From: DATKQJ01 sp035534295
GTDB taxonomy: Bacteria; Chloroflexota; Dormibacteria; Dormibacterales; Dormibacteraceae
NCBI GenBank assembly: GCA_035534295.1
Contig: DATLSE010000006.1
Coordinates: 1-64,000, forward strand
Direction of reading: 5' to 3'
DNA: 64,000 bases
This document shows, piece after piece, positions 1 to 8,860 of the stretch. Positions within the stretch are counted from its first letter, which is position 1, and every line of letters starts with the position of its first letter. The notes beneath the pieces were generated by a model that saw only the letters and a program-made list of their open reading frames with translations, did not search any database and was not told the origin of the DNA. The position numbers and the translations under genes were made by a program.

Positions 1-1
1 G

Positions 2-646
<645 letters not shown>

Positions 647-733
647 CGCCCATGGCCGCTGGTGCTGAACCCATCAGTGATACGTCGACCCTCGATGGCT
701 CGAAGGCTAAGTCCGCCCTGGTGGTCGAGCACC

Positions 734-856
734 TCACCCAGCGACGATCGCCGATCCCGAGGTCGGCGCGATCAGCGTGCCCAGCGTCCGCACGGTCGTC
801 GTCTTGCCCGCACCGTTCGGACCCAGGAAGCCGAATACCTCGCGCGGGGTGACGAT
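734..856 (-). pseudogene. ABC transporter ATPase fragment (Walker A region only)
   Basis: About 40 codons on the minus strand read as the start of a DrrA-type drug-export ATPase: REVFGFLGPNGAGKTTTVR, including a perfect Walker A, then TLIAPTSGSAIVAG and a stop. No signature motif, Walker B or upstream start follows in any frame. It is a decayed remnant, since an active ATPase needs about 200 further residues. It abuts a permease tail on the other strand. Confidence 0.6.
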
Positions 857-971
857 CTTCCTCCTCGCGCTCGGTCTCGCCGCCGGGCTGCTGGCCGTCG
901 ACCTGCTCGCCTGGCGGATCGTGGCCGCGATGTTCGACCGCGAACGGCTCGTGACCGGGACACGCGGATGA
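849..971 (+). pseudogene. ABC-2 permease C-terminal fragment
   Basis: Forty codons encode one hydrophobic helix (VTIFLLALGLAAGLLAVDLL) followed by a basic tail ending RERLVTGTRG and a stop. This resembles the last membrane helix and tail of an ABC-2 type exporter permease. No start or preceding helices are present. The 5' side joins the ATPase fragment in inverted orientation near 845-856. The rest of 647-1032 holds no supported gene. The call is by resemblance only. Confidence 0.35.
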
Positions 972-1032
972 TCGTCGCCGCCCGCCGTAGTGGACCAGAG
1001 AAGACGTCTTTGAGAACAGGAGGAGATCAGCC

Positions 1033-1338
1033 ATGTCCGCAACGTTGAGGGTGACGCACAAAACCATCGGAGTGGAAGTCCGCCGCGGCACGTACGACGT
1101 CTTGGTCGACGGCAAGCGTGCCGGGTCCGTCGAACTGAACGAGAGCGTCGACATACCGGTCGAATCCGGACGTCACACCGTGCAACTCCGCAGCGGCCGA
1201 AACTCCAGCCGAACCAAGACATTCGACGTCGCCGAGGGCGAGACCGCCAGCTTCAGATGCAGCGGAAAGAGCATCCTGCCGATCTTTCTCCTGTCCTTCG
1301 TCGTTCCCAGCCTGGCACTCTCGCTCATACGCGACTGA
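1033..1338 (+). CDS. Hypothetical small membrane-anchored protein
   Basis: A 101-residue protein with a strong ribosome-binding site (AGGAGGAGA at 1018-1026, 6 nt before the ATG). Residues 1-75 are polar and beta-rich, with repeated short strands like a small PEGA-style beta domain (YDVLVDGKRAGSVEL, then VESGRHTVQLRSG). The C-terminus has one hydrophobic helix (ILPIFLLSFVVPSLALSL) and a short charged tail. No function is recognised. It stands alone between transporter debris and a toxin-antitoxin pair. Confidence 0.7.
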   Translation: MSATLRVTHKTIGVEVRRGTYDVLVDGKRAGSVELNESVDIPVESGRHTVQLRSGRNSSRTKTFDVAEGETASFRCSGKSILPIFLLSFVVPSLALSLIRD

Positions 1339-1367
1339 GCCAATCCACCGGCGACCATGACTGCCAG

Positions 1368-1649
1368 TCATCTAACGCTCGCTCGTCGATACACCTCGCG
1401 CCGATGTCCCACTCGCGCGATCTCCACGCGAAAGGCTCGATCGTCTATTCGGTAGAGGATGCGGTAGTCGCCTCGGCGCAGCGACCAGATTCCGGCCAAC
1501 TCACCGCTCAGCGGCTTCCCTCCTCTCGGGTCACGAGCCAGGCCCTCGAGGGCTTCGATCACGGCCGACCGGCTCTTAACACGAAGTCGACGCACATCCT
1601 TCGCCGCGCGCGTCGCGACTGATACGACGTACGGTCTACCTGCGGCCAC
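1368..1649 (-). CDS. RelE/ParE-family toxin
   Basis: A 93-residue toxin of the RelE superfamily, likely an mRNA interferase or gyrase poison that is neutralised by the upstream antitoxin. The core AAKDVRRL, the segment KPLSGELAGIWSLRRGDYRILYRI and the tail VEIARVGHRREVY are the diagnostic RelE/YoeB-type strands, with the usual Arg and Tyr positions. It starts inside the antitoxin gene with a 14-nt overlap, so the two are translationally coupled in antitoxin-first order. The exact cellular target cannot be read from sequence. Confidence 0.88.
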   Translation of the reverse strand: MAAGRPYVVSVATRAAKDVRRLRVKSRSAVIEALEGLARDPRGGKPLSGELAGIWSLRRGDYRILYRIDDRAFRVEIARVGHRREVYRRASVR

Positions 1650-1911
1650 GCCCCAGATCGACCTTCAGATCGTCAAGACTCACGACTTCGCCGGCATCGA
1701 GCTGCTGCAACCCTTTTCGCAACTCGGAGAGCTCCTTCGGGTTACTTAGAATCGCCAGCGTCTCTTCGAGCGATTCGAGATCGTCCGGACTTACAAGGAC
1801 AGCCGCCGGTCGGCCGTTCCTCGTGATCGTCACGCGGTCATGCTGACTGGCGACCTTCTCGACAACTTCCGACAGGCGATTCTTGACGTCAGCTAGGGGA
1901 AGCGTTTCCAT
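1636..1911 (-). CDS. Phd/YefM-family antitoxin
   Basis: A 91-residue antitoxin that binds the downstream RelE-type toxin and represses its own operon. The N-terminal LADVKNRLSEVVEKV and the segment TITRNGRPAAVLVSPDDLESLEETL match the Phd/YefM DNA-binding fold. The C-terminal half is acidic and probably disordered until it wraps the toxin. The ATG lies 7 nt downstream of a perfect TATAAT, with no Shine-Dalgarno sequence, which suggests a leaderless transcript. Confidence 0.9.
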   Translation of the reverse strand: METLPLADVKNRLSEVVEKVASQHDRVTITRNGRPAAVLVSPDDLESLEETLAILSNPKELSELRKGLQQLDAGEVVSLDDLKVDLGRGRR

Positions 1912-1924
1912 GGCCAGAATTATA
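1912..1924 (-). promoter_or_regulatory. Leaderless promoter of the Phd/RelE operon (-10 TATAAT)
   Basis: On the minus strand TATAAT occupies 1924-1919 and is followed by 7 nt and then the antitoxin ATG at 1911. Transcription would start at or next to the start codon. No clear -35 element is seen. The -10 is flanked by two CTGGC repeats that could bind the antitoxin. Confidence 0.55.
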
Positions 1925-1999
1925 GCCAGATGGTCGGGCAGGCAGGATACTGTTTGAACTCCCGGGCTCCAGTCGGAGGCTCAAGAATCTTGGATTTTC

Positions 2000-2920
2000 T
2001 CAGGGCGCATCAAGAAGGCTCCTAGCGAAGTCCAAGGCGACTCCGGTGGCGTCGAATGTCTTCGAGATTCGGCCAACCAGGAACCGCGGCACGTACTGCG
2101 GGCCGCCAGGCCATCCGTGTCCACCCCCGACGATGCGATAGAGCGTCACCGGAAGCCGGCCTGGAGCGGACCAAGTCAGCCTCTCAACTGGCATGTTGCC
2201 CGCGTTGGATGCGAGCACATCCACTACGGGCTCCGGTCCGCAGCCGTTAGCCAGAGCCCAGTCGGTGCAGATAACTTCGGGTCCCACCGACCCGCGGTCA
2301 TCGGCACGGAGCAGACCACGTCGCCTTCGCCGACGCGCCAGCCAGCCCGGAAATCCGGACGCCCGCCCGCCACGATAGGGGACGTTCGGATCGGCGGTTC
2401 CTGCGATGCAGAGAACGGCGCACTCCTGGCCAGGCCGCATTGGTGTGGTCCCACTGACCACGCGAGAGGTTCCCGCGACGAGGACGATCCCGCGCGCCTT
2501 TACGACGCCATGACGCGCGAGGTGCTCAACGAAGTTGGCGCCGCTAGACAGGCCCACGAGGATTGTGTAATCGCCTCGCACCGTGCCGTCGCCGGTCAGA
2601 GTCTCGATCAGAGCACCAATGAATCCCGCATCATCGAGTCCGTCAGAGCGGCCGAACCCAGTGTCGTCCCACATTTCGTGCGCGCCCTCCGGGAAAACGG
2701 TCGCAAAGCCAGCGGTCGGTCCACGTCGGGCCAACCCAGTCCATTGCGCCATCACAGTTCCATTGATTCCCATACGGTGGAGGACCAATAGAAGAGGCGC
2801 CGAGGGTGGCGCCCCGGGTGCCACTGCAAAATAACGTTCAATCCCCTGCACTTGAATGGATCGCCGTTCCAGGACTGAAGGTTGTTTTGGCAACGTCGCG
2901 GTTCCGCTCACAGGACACAT
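2000..2920 (-). CDS. PHB-depolymerase-like / LpqC-type esterase
   Basis: An alpha/beta hydrolase of the esterase group that includes poly(3-hydroxybutyrate) depolymerases and feruloyl esterases. A lipase box GLSSG carries the serine, GTADPNVPYRGG carries the acid, and GGGHGWPGG carries the histidine. The reading frame is open to 3043, but the extra N-terminus covers a tRNA fragment and looks noncoding, so ATG 2920 is chosen (306 aa). An Arg-rich stretch after the acid residue (near 2270-2330) is unlike the family and may reflect two compensating frameshifts. The substrate is unknown. Confidence 0.7.
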   Translation of the reverse strand: MCPVSGTATLPKQPSVLERRSIQVQGIERYFAVAPGAPPSAPLLLVLHRMGINGTVMAQWTGLARRGPTAGFATVFPEGAHEMWDDTGFGRSDGLDDAGFIGALIETLTGDGTVRGDYTILVGLSSGANFVEHLARHGVVKARGIVLVAGTSRVVSGTTPMRPGQECAVLCIAGTADPNVPYRGGRASGFPGWLARRRRRRGLLRADDRGSVGPEVICTDWALANGCGPEPVVDVLASNAGNMPVERLTWSAPGRLPVTLYRIVGGGHGWPGGPQYVPRFLVGRISKTFDATGVALDFARSLLDAP

Positions 2921-2967
2921 CCTGTCGATTCGGCTGGCTGGGGATGCTGGTTCAAATAGGGGAACTT

Positions 2968-2991
2968 TGGTCGACCCAACAGGATTTGAAC
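2968..2991 (-). repeat. tRNA 3'-end fragment (T-arm half, acceptor, CCA)
   Basis: On the minus strand these 24 nt read as a TTCAAAT T-loop, the 3' T-stem strand, a seven-base acceptor strand, discriminator A and CCA. The matching 5' T-stem and the rest of a tRNA are absent upstream, so this is not a tRNA gene. Such 3' ends are typical scars of integrative elements that recombine into tRNA genes. Confidence 0.45.
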
Positions 2992-3067
2992 AGCCGGTGA
3001 CCGGGGACGACGGCGGGACGCGCTCACCGGCGGTCGCACGCAACGGACCATTCTCGTCCTCCTACGC

Positions 3068-4120
3068 CTACCCGGCGCCGTTCGAGGCGTCCTCTGGTTC
3101 CGATGCGGATTCGACCGCGCCTTGGGTGCGATCGCTTAGGGAGAGCGCGGCGGACCGAATCTCACTGGCTCGCGCCCGGTAGGGCTCGACGATGCCCACC
3201 ACCATCGAGATGATGACGCCGGCGACAAGCAGGATCGAAGCCTCGGTCCGCTGCCCCTTGAGGTTGGCATAGAGGGCGACAGCGAGCAGCGCGATGATGA
3301 CCACCAGGGCCAGGGCGCTGTCGCCGACAAACAGGCCCCAGAGCTCCATCGCCACACCCCGGACCAGGAGCAGCGGGGCGGGGGGCTTGCCCGGGGCCAA
3401 GCTGGGCGGCCGCTTCAGGACCCGGACCAGGAGCACGGAGCCAACGGAGTAGACGACGACGAGGACAAGGATCGAAGCATCGGAGTCCCACCATCGGACC
3501 CCGATCCCCTCGCCTGCGAAGAAGGTGCCGAAGCTGGTCAGCATGATGCCGACCACGTATTTCATGGTGTTTTCGGGCACCCGGGTGAGCGGAGCGCGGA
3601 AGACGGCCCCCACCGCCACCACCGCGACCAGAGAGACCAAGGCGCCGCCGGCGGCGGCGGCCATGCTGCTCACCCCCAGGGCGAGAACGATGAAAGCGAC
3701 CTCCAGTCCCTCCAGCAACACGCCATTGAATGAGGTGAACGTGCCCACGGGATCCAGGAGGCCTCTGGCAGCTGATCCGTGAGCGAGCAGATGCTTCTTC
3801 TCCTCCTCGAAGACCCTGGCCTCGTCGTGCATCGCCTTAAGTCCGCTGGAACGCAGGACCGCGCGCTGCAGCCACTTGAGGCCGAAGAGGAGCAGGAACA
3901 CGCCGACCACGGCGCGGGCAGCCACTATCGGAATGACCGCCGCCAGCCCCAGGCCAAAGATGAGGACCAGAGCGACCAGCGCCGCCAGGGCCAGGCCCGC
4001 GCCGACAAAGGCGCTCCGCCAGCCCTTGAAAAGCCCCACGGCCAGCACGATGGTTAGGGCTTCGACCCACTCGACCGCAGCGGCCAGGAACGTCACCGCT
4101 GCCACTAGGAGCCAGCTCAC
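3068..4120 (-). CDS. COG4280-like multi-spanning membrane protein
   Basis: A 350-residue protein with about 8-9 predicted transmembrane helices. The N-terminal segment EWVEALTIVLAVGLFKGW and the internal NGVLLEGLEVAFIVLALG are acidic-residue-bearing helices, placed like the REGLE motifs of FTR1-type permeases. A charged loop (ARVFEEEKKHLLAHG) separates the halves and the C-terminus is acidic. This resembles the uncharacterised COG4280 group. Metal transport is possible but not shown. The GTG start at 4120 has GGGGG nearby as a ribosome site. Confidence 0.65.
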   Translation of the reverse strand: MSWLLVAAVTFLAAAVEWVEALTIVLAVGLFKGWRSAFVGAGLALAALVALVLIFGLGLAAVIPIVAARAVVGVFLLLFGLKWLQRAVLRSSGLKAMHDEARVFEEEKKHLLAHGSAARGLLDPVGTFTSFNGVLLEGLEVAFIVLALGVSSMAAAAGGALVSLVAVVAVGAVFRAPLTRVPENTMKYVVGIMLTSFGTFFAGEGIGVRWWDSDASILVLVVVYSVGSVLLVRVLKRPPSLAPGKPPAPLLLVRGVAMELWGLFVGDSALALVVIIALLAVALYANLKGQRTEASILLVAGVIISMVVGIVEPYRARASEIRSAALSLSDRTQGAVESASEPEDASNGAG

Positions 4121-4234
4121 AATCCGATCCCCCGAGCTAATAGCCGTGGTCGTTGCATGGTAACGATCAACGCCTGAATTGATTCTGGCCGGGACTCGAG
4201 CGGCGGCAATGTGCCAGGCTCGGCTGCCGAGCCG

Positions 4235-5311
4235 TCACAGACTCCCAACGCGCCTGATTACGGCCTCCGCGACCTCGTCGGTCGAGAGCGACCCGCCGAT
4301 GTCGGGCGTGCACTCGCGATTCTTGACAGATGCCTCGGCGGCTACGCGCACGGCAGAGGCCTCACCCGGGTGCCCGAGGTGGTCCAGGGCCATGGCGGCG
4401 GTCAGGATGGCCGCGATGGGATTGGCCCGCCCGCGGCCGGCGATGTCGGGGGCGCTGCCGTGCACGGGCTCGAACAAACCCTTACTTGTGGCTGGGTTCA
4501 GATTGGCCGACGGCGCCAGGCCCAATCCGCCGACCAGTCCGGCACATAGGTCGCTCAAGATGTCGCCGAATGCGTTCTCGGTCACTATCACGTCGAAGTG
4601 GCGCGGGTCCTGGATCAGGTGCAGCGCCGCCGCGTCGATCATCAGGTGGCGGGCATGGATGTCGGGGTGGATCGCGGCGGCAGCCGCGAAGCGTTCCTGC
4701 CAGATCGCGCCCGCGTGAGGCATGGCGTTCCATTTATCCGCCATGCAGACCTCGCGGCGCGCGATCGTGAATGCGTACTCGATGATGCGCGTCACGCCCA
4801 GATGGGTGTTGCGATGCTCCTGGATTGCCAGATCCTGGGCCGTCCCAGCTCCAGTTCTGGAGCCGTGTCCGGAGTAGAGGCCCTCGGTGTTCTCCCGCAG
4901 CACGACCAGGTCGACGGCGCGCCGATCAGGATCCCGCAGCGGACACAAGCGCTCGTCGAGCAGGCGGGCCGGGCGCACATTGGCGTAGAGATCCAGCCCC
5001 CGGCGCAGCCTCATCAGCACCTGCGAGCTGTAGCCGGAATCACTGATCCGGGGATCCCCGATGGCCCCGAGCAGGATGGCGTCGGCGGCGATCACCTGCT
5101 CGTAGACGGACTCCGGCATGGCCTGGCCGGATCCCAGAAACCGCTCCGCCCCGACGTCAAAGTATTCGAACTCAAGACCGATCTGGAGTGATTGCAGGAC
5201 CCGAACCGCAGCCGGGACGACCTCTCGGCCGATCCCGTCCCCGGGCAGTACGGCGACCTTGTGGCGCGGCCGCGCCGCGCGGCCGTCGGAACCCGGCGCT
5301 TCAGCCATCAA
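4235..5311 (-). CDS. Isocitrate/isopropylmalate-type beta-decarboxylating dehydrogenase
   Basis: A 358-residue NAD-dependent enzyme of the isopropylmalate/isocitrate/tartrate dehydrogenase family. LPGDGIGREVV starts the fold, RENTEGLYSG is the substrate loop, ADKWNAM supplies the catalytic lysine, and TENAFGDILSDL binds the metal. PVHGSAPDIAGRGRANPIA contacts NAD. The loop is RENTEG rather than the RELTGG of LeuB, which favours a homoisocitrate-, isocitrate- or tartrate-like substrate over leucine synthesis. It overlaps the upstream SDR stop by ATGA, so it belongs to the catabolic cluster. Confidence 0.85.
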   Translation of the reverse strand: MMAEAPGSDGRAARPRHKVAVLPGDGIGREVVPAAVRVLQSLQIGLEFEYFDVGAERFLGSGQAMPESVYEQVIAADAILLGAIGDPRISDSGYSSQVLMRLRRGLDLYANVRPARLLDERLCPLRDPDRRAVDLVVLRENTEGLYSGHGSRTGAGTAQDLAIQEHRNTHLGVTRIIEYAFTIARREVCMADKWNAMPHAGAIWQERFAAAAAIHPDIHARHLMIDAAALHLIQDPRHFDVIVTENAFGDILSDLCAGLVGGLGLAPSANLNPATSKGLFEPVHGSAPDIAGRGRANPIAAILTAAMALDHLGHPGEASAVRVAAEASVKNRECTPDIGGSLSTDEVAEAVIRRVGSL

Positions 5312-6195
5312 TCGATGCTCATGCCGCCATCGACCATTAACGTGGCCCCCGTAACGAAGGCGGCGGCAGGTGAGGCCAGGTAGAGGACTGCCGGAGCGAC
5401 ATCCTCGGGCACGCCGAGGCGGCCGACCGGGATCATCCGAAGCCGGGCCTCAAGTAGCTCTGGAGTGGGGAAAAGGTGGGCTCGAGTGGGCGTGTCGATG
5501 GTTGCGGGCGCCACACAATTGACGTTTATTCCTCGCCCCGCCCACTCCACAGCGAGCACTCGGGTCATCTGCTCAAGTCCGGCCTTGCTGGCCGAGTAGG
5601 CGACCCGTGACGCCAGCGCGGTGTGGGCGAAGACCGAGGACAGGTTTATGATCCGGCCCCCGTCGACCATCAGCCGGGCCGCCTCCTGGGCGGCGAAGAA
5701 GGCGCCGCGGAGATTGACCTGCATCACCTCCTCCCAATCGCTCTCGGAATAGTTCAACGACTCCGATCGGATGGCGATACCGGCGTTGTTGACCAAGACG
5801 TCGAGTCGACCGAAGTGTTGACGCACGCGGCTGACCGTGTCCCTGATCTGAGCCACGTCCCGCATTTCAAGCGCCAGGGGGAGGACGTTGGCGCCAGCCG
5901 CGCGGGCCGCACCGGCGATCTCGGCCAGGCCGGCCTCGGTTCGGCTGGTCAGAGCCAGGTCGGCGCCGGCGTGCGCGAAGGCCATGGCGGTCGCGGCTCC
6001 GATGCCCTCGCGCGCACCCGTTATGAGCGCGACCTTGCCTTCGAGGCCAAAGGCATTCTGGAAATAGGCAGCAGCACCGGGCCTCAACGCGGAGCCATGG
6101 CCCCCAGCGCGATGATCGCTGAGTCCGCGTAGCCAGCCAATCCACTCCGCGCCGCGCAGTGCAATGGCACCGCGCCAGGGTAGGCGATGTTCCAT
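5308..6195 (-). CDS. Short-chain dehydrogenase/reductase (SDR)
   Basis: A classical SDR oxidoreductase. TGAREGIGAA is the nucleotide-binding glycine motif, NNAGIAI the central motif, and the active site has NLSSVFAH with YSASK. The terminal GATLMVDGGMSI closes the fold. The first ~55 residues upstream of the Rossmann fold are not family-like, so the true start may be a TTG near 6088 rather than the ATG at 6195. It is translationally coupled to the downstream dehydrogenase. The substrate is unknown, though a hydroxy-acid or sugar-acid role fits the neighbours. Confidence 0.85.
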   Translation of the reverse strand: MEHRLPWRGAIALRGAEWIGWLRGLSDHRAGGHGSALRPGAAAYFQNAFGLEGKVALITGAREGIGAATAMAFAHAGADLALTSRTEAGLAEIAGAARAAGANVLPLALEMRDVAQIRDTVSRVRQHFGRLDVLVNNAGIAIRSESLNYSESDWEEVMQVNLRGAFFAAQEAARLMVDGGRIINLSSVFAHTALASRVAYSASKAGLEQMTRVLAVEWAGRGINVNCVAPATIDTPTRAHLFPTPELLEARLRMIPVGRLGVPEDVAPAVLYLASPAAAFVTGATLMVDGGMSID

Positions 6196-6314
6196 TTAGC
6201 AGCAACAACCCGAGCGGTGCGTCTGCCGATCGGGCGCCATATCCCACATGGATCCAGCTCAGACCGGCTATCTGGTGTTGGCAGGAGCCCTGTCCCCGGC
6301 TTCGAGGTCACCGC

Positions 6315-6728
6315 CTATTCGTGCTCGGGCCCTGCCTCTCCAGACTGGCTCTCGAACACCTCGCGCGCGACGCGGAATCCGTCGATGGCAGCGGGAAAGC
6401 CGCAATAGGCCGTGGTCTGCAGCAACACCTCCCCGATCTCCTCCTGGGTGCAGCCGTTGCGCAGAGCCCCGCGCAGGTGCAATCGAAGCTCGGTGGGCCG
6501 ATTAAGCGCAGTCAGCATCGCGATGTTGATCAAGCTTCTGGTCCTGAGTGGCAAACCGGGACGACCCCAGACCCCGCCCCAGGCGAATTCGGTCACCAGT
6601 TCCTGCAAGGGTTCTGTGACCGCGCTGCTCTGGGCCAGCGCTGCGTCGACGTAGGCGTCGCCCAGCACCTGGCGGCGGACTTTCATGCCCGTCTGGTAAA
6701 GCTCGCTGTGCTTGCGCTCGGTTGCCAT
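6315..6728 (-). CDS. Carboxymuconolactone decarboxylase family protein
   Basis: A 137-residue AhpD/CMD-fold protein close to 4-carboxymuconolactone decarboxylase (PcaC). It has RTRSLINIAMLTALNRPTEL, the HLRGALRNGCTQEEIGEVL helix and the YCGFPAAIDGFRVA tail. The start at 6728 is set by a good ribosome site (GGAGGAGG). Reading further upstream gives only low-complexity sequence. In beta-ketoadipate pathways this family decarboxylates a ring-cleavage lactone. Here no other protocatechuate genes are visible, so the role is open. Confidence 0.82.
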   Translation of the reverse strand: MATERKHSELYQTGMKVRRQVLGDAYVDAALAQSSAVTEPLQELVTEFAWGGVWGRPGLPLRTRSLINIAMLTALNRPTELRLHLRGALRNGCTQEEIGEVLLQTTAYCGFPAAIDGFRVAREVFESQSGEAGPEHE

Positions 6729-7000
6729 GGCTTTCCCCCTCCTCCGTAGGCTCAGATCGCGCCCGGCCGGAGGCCCGAACACCCCCTCCCCAGCCCGCTG
6801 GCACGCCCGGCGTGAACCCCACCCGGTGTAGCCGGTGGAACACGCCGGTATCGTAGCCTGTGCCCGTCCCGGCGGCGTCATGGACGCCGGAGCGCTCGTC
6901 GACCGAACGGTTCGCTACGAACGTAGTTTCGGCGCCGGTCGGCGCTCGAGATGGGTCCGGGGGATTAGCCTTGAGTAACACCCATTACAGGGGGCTTGGG

Positions 7001-7006
7001 TATATT
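7001..7006 (+). promoter_or_regulatory. Leaderless promoter (-10 TATATT) of the VIT-like gene
   Basis: TATATT ends 7 nt before the ATG at 7014, so transcription would start at the start codon. No ribosome-binding site is present between them. Confidence 0.45.
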
Positions 7007-7013
7007 CCGGCCC

Positions 7014-7532
7014 ATGTCGGAGACTCCGGGGCGGCTGTCGGCGATCACCGAGCACTGGCGCTCGAGCAACGAGCGGGAACAGCTGCTCCAGTACGTCCAG
7101 CCAGCCCTGATCGGACTCATCGACGGCAGCATCTCCACCCTCGCCCCAATCTTCGCCACCGCCTTCCTGGCCGGCTCACGCTCGGCCCTGCTGGTCGGTC
7201 TGGCGGCCTCTGTCGGGGCAGCGATCAGCATGGGATTGTCCGAGGCTCTGTCCGACGATGGAGCTCTGACCGGGCGGGGGAACTCACTCAAGCGTGGACT
7301 TCTGACGGGGGTCGCGACCTTCTTCGGCGGCACCTTTCACTCGCTGCCCTTTTTGATCCCGAACGTTCGCACCGCGCTCAGCGTGGCCTACGTCGTAGTG
7401 GCCGTGGAATTGGTGGTCATAGCCCTGGTGCGCAGGCGCTTTCTGCGGGTTCCATTGAGTCGTTCTCTGATCCAGGTCACGATGGGAGGTGCGATAGTGG
7501 CCGCGGTCGGAATTTTGGTCGGGCACGCCTAG
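7014..7532 (+). CDS. VIT1/CCC1-like membrane protein
   Basis: A 172-residue membrane protein of the VIT family, which moves iron or manganese. After a polar N-terminus comes QPALIGLIDGSISTLAPIFA, the first helix of the family, then GLAASVGAAISMGLSEALSDDG, and three more helices. The family's usual long cytoplasmic metal-binding loop is reduced. The ATG at 7014 is preferred over a TTG at 6996 because of the -10 placement. It stands alone on the plus strand inside a leftward cluster. Metal specificity is not shown. Confidence 0.7.
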   Translation: MSETPGRLSAITEHWRSSNEREQLLQYVQPALIGLIDGSISTLAPIFATAFLAGSRSALLVGLAASVGAAISMGLSEALSDDGALTGRGNSLKRGLLTGVATFFGGTFHSLPFLIPNVRTALSVAYVVVAVELVVIALVRRRFLRVPLSRSLIQVTMGGAIVAAVGILVGHA

Positions 7533-7730
7533 GTCCGTCGCGATATAAGACTCCTGGCTTCAGGGTCTGCGGCGCGCTTTCGAATTTGGCTTCTGCGCCT
7601 CCTCATCGCGCTCCCATCTGACGGGCGGCGGCCCAATCGCGTCGGGGATCCGTCCCCTCATCGATTCCAGAGCGCTCATTAGCGCGAGTTGGGCCCCAGG
7701 ATTGAGATCAAGGCGGACTGAGCGCGCAGC

Positions 7731-8813
7731 CTACGACGACGCCAGGGCCGCATCCAGGGTGGCCCCCAGTCCGAGCCTTTGAGCCAGTGAGGTGAGCCCA
7801 TCCCAGACCACCGACTCCAGCTCAAGTACGCGGCTCGAGTTTTGTTCCTTGTCGTGCTCGATCTCGCCGGGAAGGTAGATCCGCTCCACGCCGTCGGCGC
7901 GGGGAGCGCCCTGAATGCCGTCGCGATACGACGCCAGGCGGGCCTGGAACTCGCCCGCAGCCATGAACGCCTCCGGATCGAGGACGTAGATGTAATGTCC
8001 GATTCGGGCCGGGAGGGTGGGGCTCTTGAGCCAGCTGATCACCTCCGGCCCCGTGCTCGCCCCAGCGAGGACCCCGGCCAGGATCTCGCCCAAAACCGTC
8101 AGGCCATACCCCTTGTGCGCGCCCACCGGGAGCAGGGCGCCTCCGCGATCAAGGAAATCGGCTGGATCCTGGGTCGGATTGCCCTGCGCGTCCACGATCC
8201 ACCCCGGGGGGACCGACTCACCGCGGCGTTGGGCCATCCGAACCTTGCCCCCTGCGACCACGCTGAGCGCGATGTCGAGGACGATCGGAGGTCCGTCCGG
8301 CACCGGTATGCCATAGGCCGTGGCCCCGTTTCCGATCGAGCGCGTGCGAGCCCCGGGCACCTGCATGATCGGATTCGAGTTGCCCAGCACGAGCGCGATC
8401 ATGCCCGCCTCCGCGCACACCAGCGCGTAGTGACCGGCGGCGCCGAAATGGTTGCTGTTGCGGACCAGAACCGTCGCGCTGGCACTGAGCCGGGCCTTCT
8501 CCAGAGCCAGCTGGGTGGCCTGCGACATCATGGCCAGCCCGTTGCCGCCATCTGCGTCGAGGAGCGCGGTGGAGGGGGTCTGGCGGAGAATCTGGAGCTC
8601 CGCCCGGGGATCGGCTCCTCCGGCCTCGAGCTGAGCGATATAGGCGTGCAGGTAGGCGATGCCGTGACTGTCGACCCCGCGCAACGTCGTTCTGACCAGC
8701 ACCTGGGAGGCCGCTGCGGCATCGCGTGGGCTCATGCCCGTGGCCTCAAACGAGGCCTGGGCGAACGCACTCAGACCGCGCGGATCGACTTGAACACTCG
8801 CCGTCGGGCTCAC
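7731..8813 (-). CDS. Ldh2-family malate/L-lactate/ureidoglycolate-type dehydrogenase
   Basis: A 360-residue NAD(P)-dependent dehydrogenase of the Ldh2/AllD family, unrelated to classical lactate dehydrogenases. Landmarks are TTLRGVDSHGI near the N-terminus, RNSNHFGAAGHYA with the active-site His, GNGATAYGIPVP and LPVGAHKGYGLTVLGEILAGVLAG. It acts on 2-hydroxy acids and the exact acid cannot be read. It starts with GTG at 8813 and follows the NHL-repeat gene in the same leftward cluster. Confidence 0.88.
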   Translation of the reverse strand: MSPTASVQVDPRGLSAFAQASFEATGMSPRDAAAASQVLVRTTLRGVDSHGIAYLHAYIAQLEAGGADPRAELQILRQTPSTALLDADGGNGLAMMSQATQLALEKARLSASATVLVRNSNHFGAAGHYALVCAEAGMIALVLGNSNPIMQVPGARTRSIGNGATAYGIPVPDGPPIVLDIALSVVAGGKVRMAQRRGESVPPGWIVDAQGNPTQDPADFLDRGGALLPVGAHKGYGLTVLGEILAGVLAGASTGPEVISWLKSPTLPARIGHYIYVLDPEAFMAAGEFQARLASYRDGIQGAPRADGVERIYLPGEIEHDKEQNSSRVLELESVVWDGLTSLAQRLGLGATLDAALASS

Positions 8814-8860
8814 CGCGCCAACCCTATGGAGCCCGCCATTGCGGTGTCAAGCCGACTTGA

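Noticed and set aside
1368..1911. Possible plus-strand genes over the toxin-antitoxin pair
   Set aside because: They have no domain features, and the minus-strand RelE/Phd pair accounts for the region.
2949..2991. Complete tRNA near the esterase
   Set aside because: Only a 3' fragment folds. The 5' T-stem strand does not pair and no anticodon arm is present.
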